NCBI GenBank assembly: GCA_027943245.1
Contig: JANDJZ010000073.1
Span: forward strand, 62,001 to 126,000
Reading direction: 5' to 3'
From: Acanthamoeba sp. SK_2022b
Taxonomy: Eukaryota > Discosea > Longamoebia > Acanthamoebidae
Length of the DNA: 64,000 nt
Shown piece after piece: positions 12,601 to 23,251 of the stretch. The translations under genes and the position numbers were made by a program. Numbering within the stretch: position 1 is the stretch's first letter; the number at the start of each line of letters is the position of its first letter. The notes below the pieces were generated by a model. That model had not been told where the DNA came from. It searched no databases and saw only the letters and a list, made by a program, of their open reading frames with translations.

Positions 12601-12875
12601 TCGGTGATCTCGTCCTGCTTCGAGAAGGTAGATGGCGAGAATGAGGCGCTTACTTTGCCCTTCGATCCGAGACCATCAAATGACTCTTCGAGCGAGTTGG
12701 ATGTAGCAGGAGCAGAGTCTCTGTCCTCACTCGACTGTGTTAATACTGTCACAGTACGAATTAGCAACCAAAGTTGATAAAATGAGATGGGATGGCAAAC
12801 ACCTGTTGGGACAACGCTAAAGTTTATGCGCTGGTTGTGATTCATAACGAACTCGCGCACCTCATCCTTCTCCAT
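9661..12875 (-). CDS. PD-(D/E)XK nuclease-like plus protein kinase, Crinkler-like effector architecture
   Basis: The protein begins MEKDEVREFV at 12875. After a charged region comes a segment with PDGIVGYTAEV and, about 30 residues on, LVAIEHKR. The D...E-x-K spacing and hydrophobic strands match a PD-(D/E)XK nuclease fold. An alpha-helical stretch and an Arg/Gly/Ser-rich linker follow (near 11350-11090). The C-terminal half is a complete kinase: beta-3 lysine in ERVVLKYWDS, hinge LVLEYIEG, catalytic loop LHHDLK spliced to LDNVLV, DFG-equivalent LIDFDHA, APE-equivalent TPPE, and SIDAWGVGIM, ending in TAA at 9661. The catalytic residues seem intact. Nuclease-kinase pairing with this DFD-type kinase is known from Crinkler-type and related eukaryotic effectors linked to conflict and transposons; that assignment is inference. 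It lies 147 bp downstream of the NOS gene on the same strand. Confidence 0.7.
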
Positions 12876-13022
12876 TCTCGAATTTCACAGCCTACCGCCA
12901 CGCCAACTCACCAAAAACTCAAATTGGCGCCAAAACAAGAGGCACTTATTTATTTAAATAAATAAATAAATAAAAAGGGTTGTTACAGTTTACACACTCA
13001 AGCCCACACCGGATCACGACCG

Positions 13023-16000
13023 CTACTGATCAATTTTGCTGACGAGACCGGGCGGCAGGAAGTACGACCCATTCCGCTCGAGCTTGCGTCGCGGCGTCGT
13101 GACCGTCGCGATGTCGCCGGCCGACTGGGTCTTCTTCAAGTCGTCCTTGTCCTTCCTCCCACTGCCGCCTTGGCTGCCGCGCGACGCCGAGCTCGACAGG
13201 GCGCCGTCGCTGTCTCCGCCGTCGCTGTCGTCGCCGTCGTCCTTGAACACGAGCGTGCGCTTGGCGCCAAGCGACTTGCCTTCCTCCTTCTTGGCCTTGC
13301 CTTCGGCCTTGCCGCTTCGCGTCGACCGCTTGGTGAAGTCCATCAGCTTGCGGCCCATGCTCTTCTTGACCGCCGTAGCCCCGTCCTTCTCGCTGCTCCC
13401 CCTGAGGCCGCTGCCGCTCTTCTTCTCCTTCTTCTCCTTCTTCTCCTTCTTTTCCTTCTTCTCCTTTTTGTTGTCCTTCTTGCCCGACGTGACCGTGCCC
13501 AGCGCCCTGTCGCTGCTCTGGCGCTTGGCCTCCTTGGCCTTGTGGCTCACGTGCTGCTCGTCGTCGTGGTGATGGTGGCGGCGATGCGTGACGACGACGT
13601 CGTTGTGGGTGTCCTCCTCCACGTCGGACTTGGCGGAAGAGCCTCCCTTCTTGCCCTTGCGCCGCTCCATGCGCTCCATCCACCGCTTGGCCCGGTCCAG
13701 CAGCTCCTCTTTCATCTTCTCCTTGGTCTGGTTGGCGTTGAGCACGATGCCCCACACATCCATCAGGTATCGACCCTCCTTCTGCACGAGTGAACACAGC
13801 TTAGCCAAACTACCAACGCACGCACGTTGTGTGTGCATACCTTCATGTCACGGAAGAAGGCCTGGGCGTCGTCGTCGCTCATGTTGCCCTCGCGCTTGGC
13901 GATGTTGATCAGCGTGGCAAAGACGTCGTTGGCCATGCACACGTCGCCGCAGATGTAAAAGTACGTGTTGGCATCGCGCAGGAGCTGCCACACATGCCGC
14001 CCTGTACCGAGAGTGCGCGTGTGAGTGGTTGCGCTTTGTCGGTTGTGTGTTCTGTGTGCGGGTGTGGGTGTACCATCGTTGGCGATGAGGTGTTGGACAT
14101 ATTGCTTCGTGGCCTGATCGCGCGAGAAGGCGGCGTTGAGCTTGCTCAGCACGCCGTCGTTCTCGGCCTCGGTCAGCTCCGTGCGGTAGATGAAGTCGGC
14201 CTCGCGCTTGCGGCAGCCAAAGTAGAGGAACGCCTCGCTACCCGCGGCCTGATCTCCGCTGCGGCTGACGGTCGCCTTCGTGGCCGTGTTGGTCGGCGCG
14301 CCACCGTTGCTGCTGCCGCCGCGCGAGGCCAACCCGCTGTCGTGGTCGTTCAAATCCTGCTCGACATCGGCCTCGTCCTCGCAGGAGCCCACGGCCGTCG
14401 ACGGGTCGAGACGGCGCGGCGACTGGAGTTTCTTGTCGACGATCGCGCGACGTGGCGTGAAGCCGCCGTTGCCGTTCGGCGTGCCGCTGCCGTGCGTCGC
14501 GGGAGATGCGACGGGGGCCAGCTTGATGGGTGTGATGTGCCGAGGCGATTTGGCGCCCGCGCGCAGCTGCTCGAGCGCATGTCGGCGCTCGTGGATGAAG
14601 GCGTGCAGCGGGGCCACGCCGGTGCCGGCGCCCACCATGATGAGGTTCTTGGCGACGAACGACGGCGGCAGATGGAACGTCGATTTGCGCACGTACAGGC
14701 GCACGAGGTCGCCCGCCTTGAGCGTGCGCAGGTAGGACGAGCACACGCCGTAGTAGACCTTGCCATTGGGCAGGCGATCCTCCACCAGCGCCACCGTCAG
14801 CGACAATCGCCCCCTGTACAGACGCATGAGTCGTAAGCCATTGCGTGAGTGGGGCATTCGAGCCTTTCGGGAGAGCGCATGGGGAGGAGAGTGGGTGAAG
14901 GGTGGAGAGGAACGGGGGTGGCTGGCTTACCGGTGGGCCGATGGGGAGGAGGATATGGAGTAGAGACGCACGCGCTGGCGGTTGACGACCTCGCACAGGC
15001 GGTCAAAGGTGATGCTCACGGAGGGAAACTTGTCGAGGATCTGGAGCACGTTGGTGTACTCGCTGCGAATGGCCGCCTCCATGGCCGGCTGGGTCTCGCG
15101 GCTCTGCAGCGCGCTGTGCATCTTGCGCAGACAGCGCCGCTCGCTCTTCTCGTTGGCGTTGGCGCGGAGCACCCTGAACAGCTCGCTCAGTTGCGCGCCG
15201 CGCACGGTGAGATCCAACTCCTGGCTGAGGGCTCGTCGCACGGTGCAGGGCGTCTCGAAGGGCACAGAGACGGGTCCCTTCTCAAACGTGAACCAGGCGT
15301 CGGGGTCGACGTTGAGCCGCTTGGCCAGGCGCTCCACGAGATCCGGATCGTTGTGGGGCATCACCGCCACGTGATCGCCGCACTCGTACTTGAGCTCGTC
15401 GCCACCGTCCACATTCTTATGCATTCCGGTTAGTTTTGTTTCATTACTTAAATGGTGTAAATTCTGAAGAATAAATAATAATAAAAATAATATTAAAAAA
15501 TGGCGCATACCTTAACGTCAAGTTCGATGTGACGGGCAGAGCGGTCGGAGATGGGGTTGTGCAGTTCGTTGTTGCACAGGACCTTGACGCTCTTCCAATC
15601 GCCGTCGGCGGTCTTCCTGTCGCCCAGCGCATCGGGCCCGGCCGGCGCCGGAAGCCACTTGATGTTGAGCCGGCTGGCCGTCGTGCGCACGGTGTTGATC
15701 TCCGCGCTCGTGACGGGCCCCAGCGACTGCAGCGACTGCGGCGCGAGGTCGTAGTGCTTGGCCAACGCAATGCTGAACAGTCGCGTCCATTCCTGTGTTT
15801 CGTGCGTTGTTGTGCGTTAAGCGCCGAGAATGCGAGGTGTCGATGCGTGTTTGGGGGAGGCAAGACCTGGAAGGGCTCCTCGTGGCCCGTGAGCTCATCG
15901 CCGAGACCGCACGGAATGAGGCGATGGGCTCCGCTCTCGAACAGCCGCTGGTCGCAGTACTTGCCAAAGGCGCAGAAGTTCTCGTAGACGTGCGACCCGA

Positions 16001-16730
16001 AGCCGAACACGGCAAAGGAGACGCCCGCCAGCGCGTGGCCGCCGTGTTCGATGGCGAGCCAGGCGTTGAAGCGCACGGCGTTGGTGGGCGGCTCGCCCTG
16101 GCCGAACGTCGACGTGATGATGACGATCGTGCTCGTCTGCTGGTCGTCGTGCTTGGTGAGCTTCTTCGTATCGAACGAGTCGAGCGCCATCACGTCGACC
16201 ACGAAATCCGGCGACAGCTTGCGCGCTAGTACATGCGCAAAGTTCTCTGCACCGGGGAGAGGGGCTCAGAGGTCAGTAGTGGAGAGGCGACGGGGAGAGA
16301 CGGAAGATGGAATATGGAGCCACAGCGTGCGATACCAGAGTTGCCGGTCTCGGAGCCGAAGAGGATCGTGACCTCCCGGTTCTTGGGCTTGGGCTTGCGC
16401 GCCATGTTCTGGCCGCTGCTGTTGCACGCCTCTTCGAGCCGCTTCCGGTCAATCGAAAAGTAGTCCCACGCGTTGGGCTGCACGACGCGACACAAGAACA
16501 GGTGTGAGAAAGACGGGCGAGGCCCAACGGGGCGTGCGGTGAGTGCGGGCGTACCTGGTAGAAGTAGTTGGGCTTGGCATCAAAGTGCCGCATCTGGTGA
16601 TGCCACACGGGGCACAGCGACGAGCTGATAGGCGGCACGATCCACGACCACAGCGCCGGACACTCTCGCCCCGCCTCTGTGTGGCAGGCACGCCGCGAAC
16701 GGGGAGTGAGCATATGCTGCGTGCGTTGTG

Positions 16731-16801
<71 letters not shown>

Positions 16802-16829
16802 TGGTGTGTGTGTGTGTGTGCGTGGTGGT

Positions 16830-16902
<73 letters not shown>

Positions 16903-17448
16903 TGTATGCGTGCATGTGTGCGTGGTGTGGGGGGCGCACCTTTTTCTCGCTTGTCGTGCATGAGAAACTGCTTGGAGGCCGTGTGATGGTCGACCATGGT
17001 GACGCCGGCCTTCTGGTACGAGTGAAGGACGGCCACGTTGAGTTCGAGCATGGCCTTGTCCTGCCACAGGCTCGTGTTGATCTTCTGGTCGAGCCCCATC
17101 TTGTCGGCGATCTTGGGCAGCACATTGTAGCGCTCCGCCAAGTTGCGGCCTATCTCGGTGTTCATGTACCAGCCATTGCTGTGTCGACACACGCAACACA
17201 CACAAGCTGGTGAGCACTGACAACCAATGATTAGGGGGAGAACGAATTGGGTCCGGGCTGACAACGTACAACGGACAGGCCGTGTAGGAGACTCCGCCTA
17301 CCTCGAAGCGGAAGTCGCCAATGACCGGCACCGCGTACCATTTGAGCCCCAACTCCGCAAACCACTCGTACTGCGGATGAACCAACGGCACCTGTGTGAT
17401 TTTCCGGCGACAGAGCAAATGGATCATCAGTTGCTGTGAGTAGTGTGT

Positions 17449-17491
<43 letters not shown>

Positions 17492-17891
17492 CGTGTCATG
17501 TGGCGTGTGCGGGCCATACCTCGAGGCAGAAGGTCTTGGGAATCTGGAAGACGTGGGGCGACCGACCGGGGAACTGGATGACGATGGGCAGGATGTCAAA
17601 GGCCGTGCGGGGGCTGCCGCCCTCCCAGCCGAGGTCCATGATCTCGCGCGTGAGCTCCTCGTTGGCCGGATCGCCCAGGATGGACCCGTCGGGCTGACGG
17701 TACCCGGCGTACCTGCGCAAATGAGACAACAACGCGTGTGAGTGCCGCGCTCAAGCAAGCAAGCAAGCAAACAAAGCCGAGCGGCGTCGGCGGGGAACTG
17801 TACCGAATAAGCTGCGAGTTCCATATGCGGATGCCGATCTCGTTGGCCGGATGCTTGGCGGCAAAGATCGTCATGGTCGACGTAACCTGCG

Positions 17892-17960
<69 letters not shown>

Positions 17961-19027
17961 CCACGTCATCAGAGTTTAACATTGAACAACGCTAATGAGA
18001 TAGGGGCGGGAGGAGGTGCTACATACCTTGCCGGCGTTGGTGGCGATCTCCAAGTGTTCGAGGATGCTCACAAAGAGCTGCTCGGGTGAGTTGAGGTGTC
18101 GCATGTCGCGTACGATCATGTTCTTCCAGTTGATCCGCCCGATGCACTTGGACGAGTTACGCCATGCCACCTTAAGAGAAAAAGCAACAAGAACGTGTGA
18201 TGAGGTCTTTGGTTGCTTCGTGGTCATGATCATGATCAATCGAAGATTACCTTGGCTCCGTAGGAGATCTCCTCGTAGGTCTGCTGGTAGGTGCCGGTGG
18301 CCATGATCTCGTTCCTAATTTCGGTCAATCGGTTCTTGTAGTCCTCCTCGGACTTGCCCAGCTCGGTCTTGAGCAGGTCCTGGTACTCGACCACTTCCTT
18401 CCACTGCAGCACGCCCCGCCAATCATTATTTGCTTCAAAACCAACCCACAGCAGTTCTTCTACTTGATGTTATTTATATTCTTTATTATAATTTAATTTT
18501 AAATAATTGCCGAACGGGGGAGGACGGGAGGTCGTACCATTTTGTCGAACTCAACCGCCGGGCGAGCCATGGAGGCGGCGACTTTGTTGTAGACGAGCAC
18601 CCAGGCCTTTTCGATCTCGGGCGTCCAGTTCTTGGACATGCCCTTGAGCGTCTCGACCAGCACCTCGCCCACCTTCACGTATTGTTCGGGCTTGACCGAC
18701 CGCGCGGCGTGACGGAAGGCCGACTCGTCGATCGCCGAATGGAGGCTTCTGCCAGCCTGCACCAGAGAGAGAGAGAGAGAAGTGAGACTAGGCATCGCAT
18801 GGGCTGGTAGAGTGGCACACGGCCTCGATAGACGTGTACCCGGTGAGTACTCGAGTAGCTCTTCTTCCCACTCTGGTGTCCGACTTCCGAGCGGGGGGAA
18901 GCCGGCTTGCGCGAGGGATGGGACTGCTCCCGTTCAGCACGGGATAGACCAGACGGCTAAGAGTAGGAGAGGGAGAGGGGTACACTCAATATGGAGCGTG
19001 CATGGCCCAGAGAGAGAGAGGGATGGT

Positions 19028-19114
<87 letters not shown>

Positions 19115-21526
19115 GATGCGGGAAGAGGTACCTTCTTGGTGGGCGTGGACGGCTGCTTCTGCTTCTGCTTCACGAACATGCCTCCGCACTGGTCGACGAT
19201 GAGTTCTACCATGTCGACAAAATGAGAGACCTGCACAGACCACCCGGGGAGGAGCTTGTGAGTCGTTGCGTGCGCACAAGTAGTAGTAGAAGAAGGAAAA
19301 TGAAGGGGTTGACCTGTCTCTCCATGTCGGTGCTGCCAAACACGGAGAGGAGCTCCGGGTAGCGCGACAGGAGCAGAAGGTAGAAGCTCTCGCCGACGTT
19401 GAGCCTGTCGTGGTTGGCCAGGATCTCTTGCCACGACTGCGCCACCAGTTCGCTGTGGACGCTCAGCAGGCTCCGATCCTTGGCGGCTTCCTGTTCGTGA
19501 CGATCGCCGGCCACGAGAGTTGTGTGGCGTTTAGCGAGACTCGAGCGACAGGAAGAGAGGAGGAGGGGAGTCACGCACCTTCTGAAGGTTGATTATGTGA
19601 GCGTAGAATTTCCTGAACGCGTCGTGGGTTTCCTTCATCTGAAGGGACTGATTGTAGATCGGAAGCGCCTGGCGCACCACATCCGCCCACGCGCTGAAGC
19701 TCTGTGTGTGTGTGTGTGTGTGTGTGTTACAGTGCCGACAACTGAGGTAGGCTTCACAGAGGATTGAGAGAGGCACGAGGCAACGCACCGATCGATAATA
19801 CGTGGCCGGAAGGTTGGCGAACGAGTTGTGGACGCCGATGTTCTTGATCTGGAGCAGGGTATCGGGGGAGAGAAAGCCCTTGGGGTCGAGCGAGTTGATC
19901 GCCTGACAGAGTCGAGCAAGCGTATCATTGAGAAAAGTTCCGTGGAACAGGAGTCTACCGCGCTGACGGGCAGAGCGCGAACGTGGGCCAACCAAGATGA
20001 GAGGGCGCGCACCATGTCCATGGCATCGAAGAATTCATCGCCGATCTTGCTCAGATCGAGCGGCTTGAGGATTTCATTGAGCTCGGGCTCCAGCTTGAGC
20101 AGGCGATGCACGTACATCTCGCCGAACTTGTCCCTGAACTCGATGATCCGCACCCACGCGTCCTGCATAGGCACGCCAATTGCGCATGCAACTGTGAGAC
20201 GAATGCGCGGGTGCAAGGCTCGAAAAGGGATTGAGCCTTGAGGGCGCTGGGCATCGGCGTACCCGCAGCGCGATCACATGGCTCTTTGTGGGCGCCCAGG
20301 ACAGCTCGGCGAAGAGGTCCTTGCCCGTGGGCAGGTCGCCCGAGCTCCACAGCAGACTCGAGGAAGACGTGTGCACGGGACAGCCTGCGAGGGAGAGAAC
20401 GGTGTCAGCACTGCTTGTGGCTGAGCGTGCCGGCGAGCGTGGGGTGAGCGCTGCGCGTGAGGGACGCTGGATGGTCACCCTTGAGCATACGCGGCGTGAT
20501 AGAGTCGGAGCTGATTTCGCTGTCCCGGCGCGGGGAGGCGCCGGTCTTGACATCAACGCGTGAGCTGCTGAGCGAGACGTGCACGGTGTTCCGTTTGGCG
20601 GCCTCGAGCAGCGCAGTGTGGTCGGTGAGCCGCGTGAGGGTGATCTCGAGCTGGTTGCCGTTGCGTGAGGTGTGTGTCGACTGGTGCACGGACTCGCCGC
20701 TGCGCAGGAACGTGTCCAGCAGCAGGCCCGTCTCCGCCACCATCTCCCACTTGAGCTGCTCGCTCTCGCTCTCGCTGGCACTGGTGGCATCGCTTTCGCT
20801 CTCGCTCTCGCTCTCGTCTTGTCGTGCTGCGGAGGAGAGAGCCCGCTTGGTTTCCAGCGTTGCTAGGTGGGCGGTGGTTGGGAGGGATACCTCGCTTTTT
20901 CCGTCGCAGGTAGAAGAAGGCGCTCTCGTTCTTGGCCTCCTTGACGATGACGTTGAGGGTGTGGTGCTTTTCTGTGGACCGCAGTTTACTTGACGAGCGG
21001 CAGAAGAGAGGCGGAGAGAAGGGAAACAGAACGTTGCTGTCAGCCCCACAGTGCATCCTCTACAGGATATTGAACTTCATAAAGCCAAATTGGCGTCGTG
21101 GCCTCGTCAACACGAACAAAAAGAATGTGCATAAATGCACAAATAAAGAGAAACTGCAGAAAGAATGAAATAATTAAAAGGGAAAAAGTTGCAGCACGAG
21201 CGGGGAGGCGAGTACATGACGGAAGAGAGCTCCCAGCGCGGGCGGGTGGTGTTGAAGGCCACGACGGGCTGCTCGTCCTCCTTGTCTATGGGCATCTCCT
21301 TACCGTCCGAAAGGAGCCAGAGGCCGTAGGTGCGCTTCTTCGAGGGGCCGATTTGCATCGGCTGGTGCTGGCTGCTCGCTCCTCCTGCAAGGCCCTTCCC
21401 CATCCCAGGGTTGATTGAACTGGGAGGTGCTGGTGCTCCATTTTGCTGATTAGGGCCGAGTAGGAGCTCTATTTCGATGCCGATGTGGTACTTCACGTCG
21501 TCCGTTGAGGTTTTCTTTGACGACAT
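13023..21526 (-). CDS. Globin-globin-nitric oxide synthase fusion with full reductase and basic tail
   Basis: Roughly 2,000 residues from over 20 exons, in one frame across every junction checked. Order: N-terminal domain of unknown type and an acidic Ser/Glu run (21526-20470); globin 1 (about 20165-19600; [17 protein letters not shown]-helix [16 protein letters not shown]); globin 2 (about 19500-18545; [27 protein letters not shown]-helix [18 protein letters not shown]); NOS oxygenase (18405-16440) with the heme-thiolate Cys in [13 protein letters not shown], the substrate Glu in GWYMNTEIG, and WSWIVPP; linker and FMN domain ([33 protein letters not shown]); FAD (RLYSISSSP); NADPH ([28 protein letters not shown]); and a Lys/Glu-rich tail (13800-13023). 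NOS makes NO and citrulline from arginine. An alternative start lies at 21592. Several introns carry GT/CA tracts. Confidence 0.9.
16733..16901. repeat. Compound (GT)n tracts in an NOS intron
   Basis: GT runs at 16733-16797 and 16830-16901 with short imperfect GT between them, in the intron after the exon ending HDKREK of the oxygenase domain. Confidence 0.95.
17450..17490. repeat. (GT)n microsatellite in an NOS intron
   Basis: About 20 GT units in the intron between the exons ending IPKTFCLEV and starting [10 protein letters not shown]. Confidence 0.95.
17893..17959. repeat. (GT)n microsatellite in an NOS intron
   Basis: About 33 GT units in the intron just upstream (on the coding strand) of the exon [18 protein letters not shown]. 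Confidence 0.95.
19029..19114. repeat. (AC)n-(AG)n microsatellite in an NOS intron
   Basis: An AC run of about 68 bp is followed by an AG run of about 17 bp, inside the intron that splits the second globin domain. Confidence 0.95.
19702..19728. repeat. Short (GT)n in an NOS intron
   Basis: About 13 GT units in the intron that splits the first globin domain after ATYYRS. Confidence 0.9.
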
Positions 21527-22300
21527 CTCAAAAGCCTCAATCGATAGAACCTCTTCTGAACGGGCGACGGTGGATAGAACTGCAAGATGCAATCGATGAT
21601 GACAAATGTCGTTGCCCTGCTCTCCGATCGACCTTTCGCTGCGGCAGAGGCGTCTATCGATTGAGAGAACGTTGACTGAAGAAAGAGGTCAGCGTCCAAC
21701 GTTCGATTGCACAACCACACCCACAACGGAACCACGGATAGGAAGCGAAGCACTAACTCGGAGTGTCAGCCGGAGCCAGGTGGAACAGAGAACAACAAAT
21801 ACACCATTGACGACACGACGTGACACCACGACAGCCGCCGCAAGGCGTCGTCCTAAACCAAACAGCCAGAAACACTAACGAGGCAACCTCCCAAGAACGA
21901 AGACGGCATACAGCTGCAAGAACGAAGAAGGACGTACGTTGTTTGTGCAGCCGGTCTGTTGGTTGGCGTGCTTGTTCTAGCCTGGTGAGGAATGAATTCG
22001 TATGAAGCCGTTCGAAAAAAGGCTCACGTTGTTGTCTAGTGCTCGTGCCAGTGTTGCCTTGCACTGCGTGCCCCGCATCAGGTATCTCAAAACATTCCAG
22101 TCATCCCAACCCATCGCGTGAGTGCAATCTTTGCATACCCGGTTTTACCCTGGCACAGAACGGCGAGGTTTCTTGTGCTATTGCTGTTTCCTAAACCACC
22201 GCTACACTCCGAGTTTTCAAGGGTCTCCCGTCGAGCAGTGGTGTGGGCCTCTAGTTGCCATGGCGTAGGCCACCCAGGCCAGGTGGTGTGCTGATGTGGG
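21527..22300. other. 5' region of the NOS gene
   Basis: GC-rich and without a convincing gene. A TTGCAG acceptor-like site near 21580, just upstream of the first ATG candidates on the minus strand, could end a 5'-UTR intron. It is the likely promoter and leader of the NOS gene. No regulatory motif was recognised. Confidence 0.35.
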
Positions 22301-22309
22301 GCCAATCAA

Positions 22310-23200
22310 ACTGTGGCCACCTGCCTCTCTCATCCTGTTAAACCATTTACATAACCAAGCAATAGGGGAGCACATCATGTTTCCAAATTCCAGAGGGTCA
22401 GTGCTGCCCTGCCACCCTCCTCTTCCTTGAGGTAGCCCTCTTTCCCAACTGTTTCATTAGTGTTGTTGAACTTTGTAGAATTGAAGGAGGTGCCTGCCAA
22501 GCTTAAGTTCCTTGTAGAGAAATATGTCACACATGGTCCAATGAGTAGGGCTCCAAGAAGGGCCATAGGGTGTAGTAAGAGGGAGTGGGGAAACTGCTTA
22601 TGTATTTGTGCTGTGGTGTGATTTTTCATGTGATGTCACATAGAAGTGGGGTGCTTAAGTAGTTGATCACAATGTGTGCTATGAAGGGATGGTGGCATTG
22701 CAAAGTAGTGCCACCTGCAGATGTATAGAGCACCATCTAGTTGTGCTATTGAATGTGAGCCAGGTGTCACCTGCTCATAGCTGGAGAGTGCCATCACCCT
22801 GGTTTGTCCAGGGTTACAGCTTAAAGTGCATGTTGACCTGGTTGGAGTTCAGAATTTGTACCTGCAGAGAAACTGATGTTTCTCTGCAGTTTTCACTTAC
22901 TATTACAGTCTTCATTGATGGTAGTCAACATCCACATGGAGGATGTGTGACCCATGTCACAAATATCAGGAGGAAGCAGACCAAGCTGGAACACAACCTC
23001 CTCTCAAAGCAAGAGCATTGAGTTGACAGCCCATCTCTCATACATCTTAATGTTGGGAACAAGTCTTTTGCAGGTCGCCCAACGTTAAGACATACACGGT
23101 AGTAAGCATCTACCCAAAGTGGCACAGAAAAGAAAATCATGAATGTCTACAAAATCGAGGAAACTTATCATTAATTGCCCCCAACTGCGAAAAAAAGAGT
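22310..23200. mobile_element. AT-richer island, probably decayed transposon sequence
   Basis: Base composition drops sharply compared with the genes on either side, and only short, unconvincing open frames remain. It resembles the three larger AT-richer islands in style, but I found no direct sequence match to them. A 12-bp imperfect inverted repeat (23046-23057 and 23078-23089, one mismatch) lies near its right edge. The mobile origin is inferred from composition only. Confidence 0.3.
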
Positions 23201-23251
23201 AATAACTCCTTGAAGTTTACAGTTTATCGGCAAGTTTGCACAACCCCAACG

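Noticed and set aside
13829..14836. Plus-strand open frame of 335 codons
   Set aside because: It is antisense to the FAD/NADPH part of the NOS gene; high GC makes long opposite-strand frames common, and its Ala/Val/Gly/His-rich content matches no family.
16543..17213. Frames encoding long Val-Cys or His-Thr runs
   Set aside because: These are translations of intronic GT/CA microsatellites and not proteins.
13023..21526. Bacterial contamination or recent bacterial transfer as the source of the globin-NOS gene
   Set aside because: The gene has more than 20 spliceosomal introns, host-like GC and codon use, and host genes on both sides.
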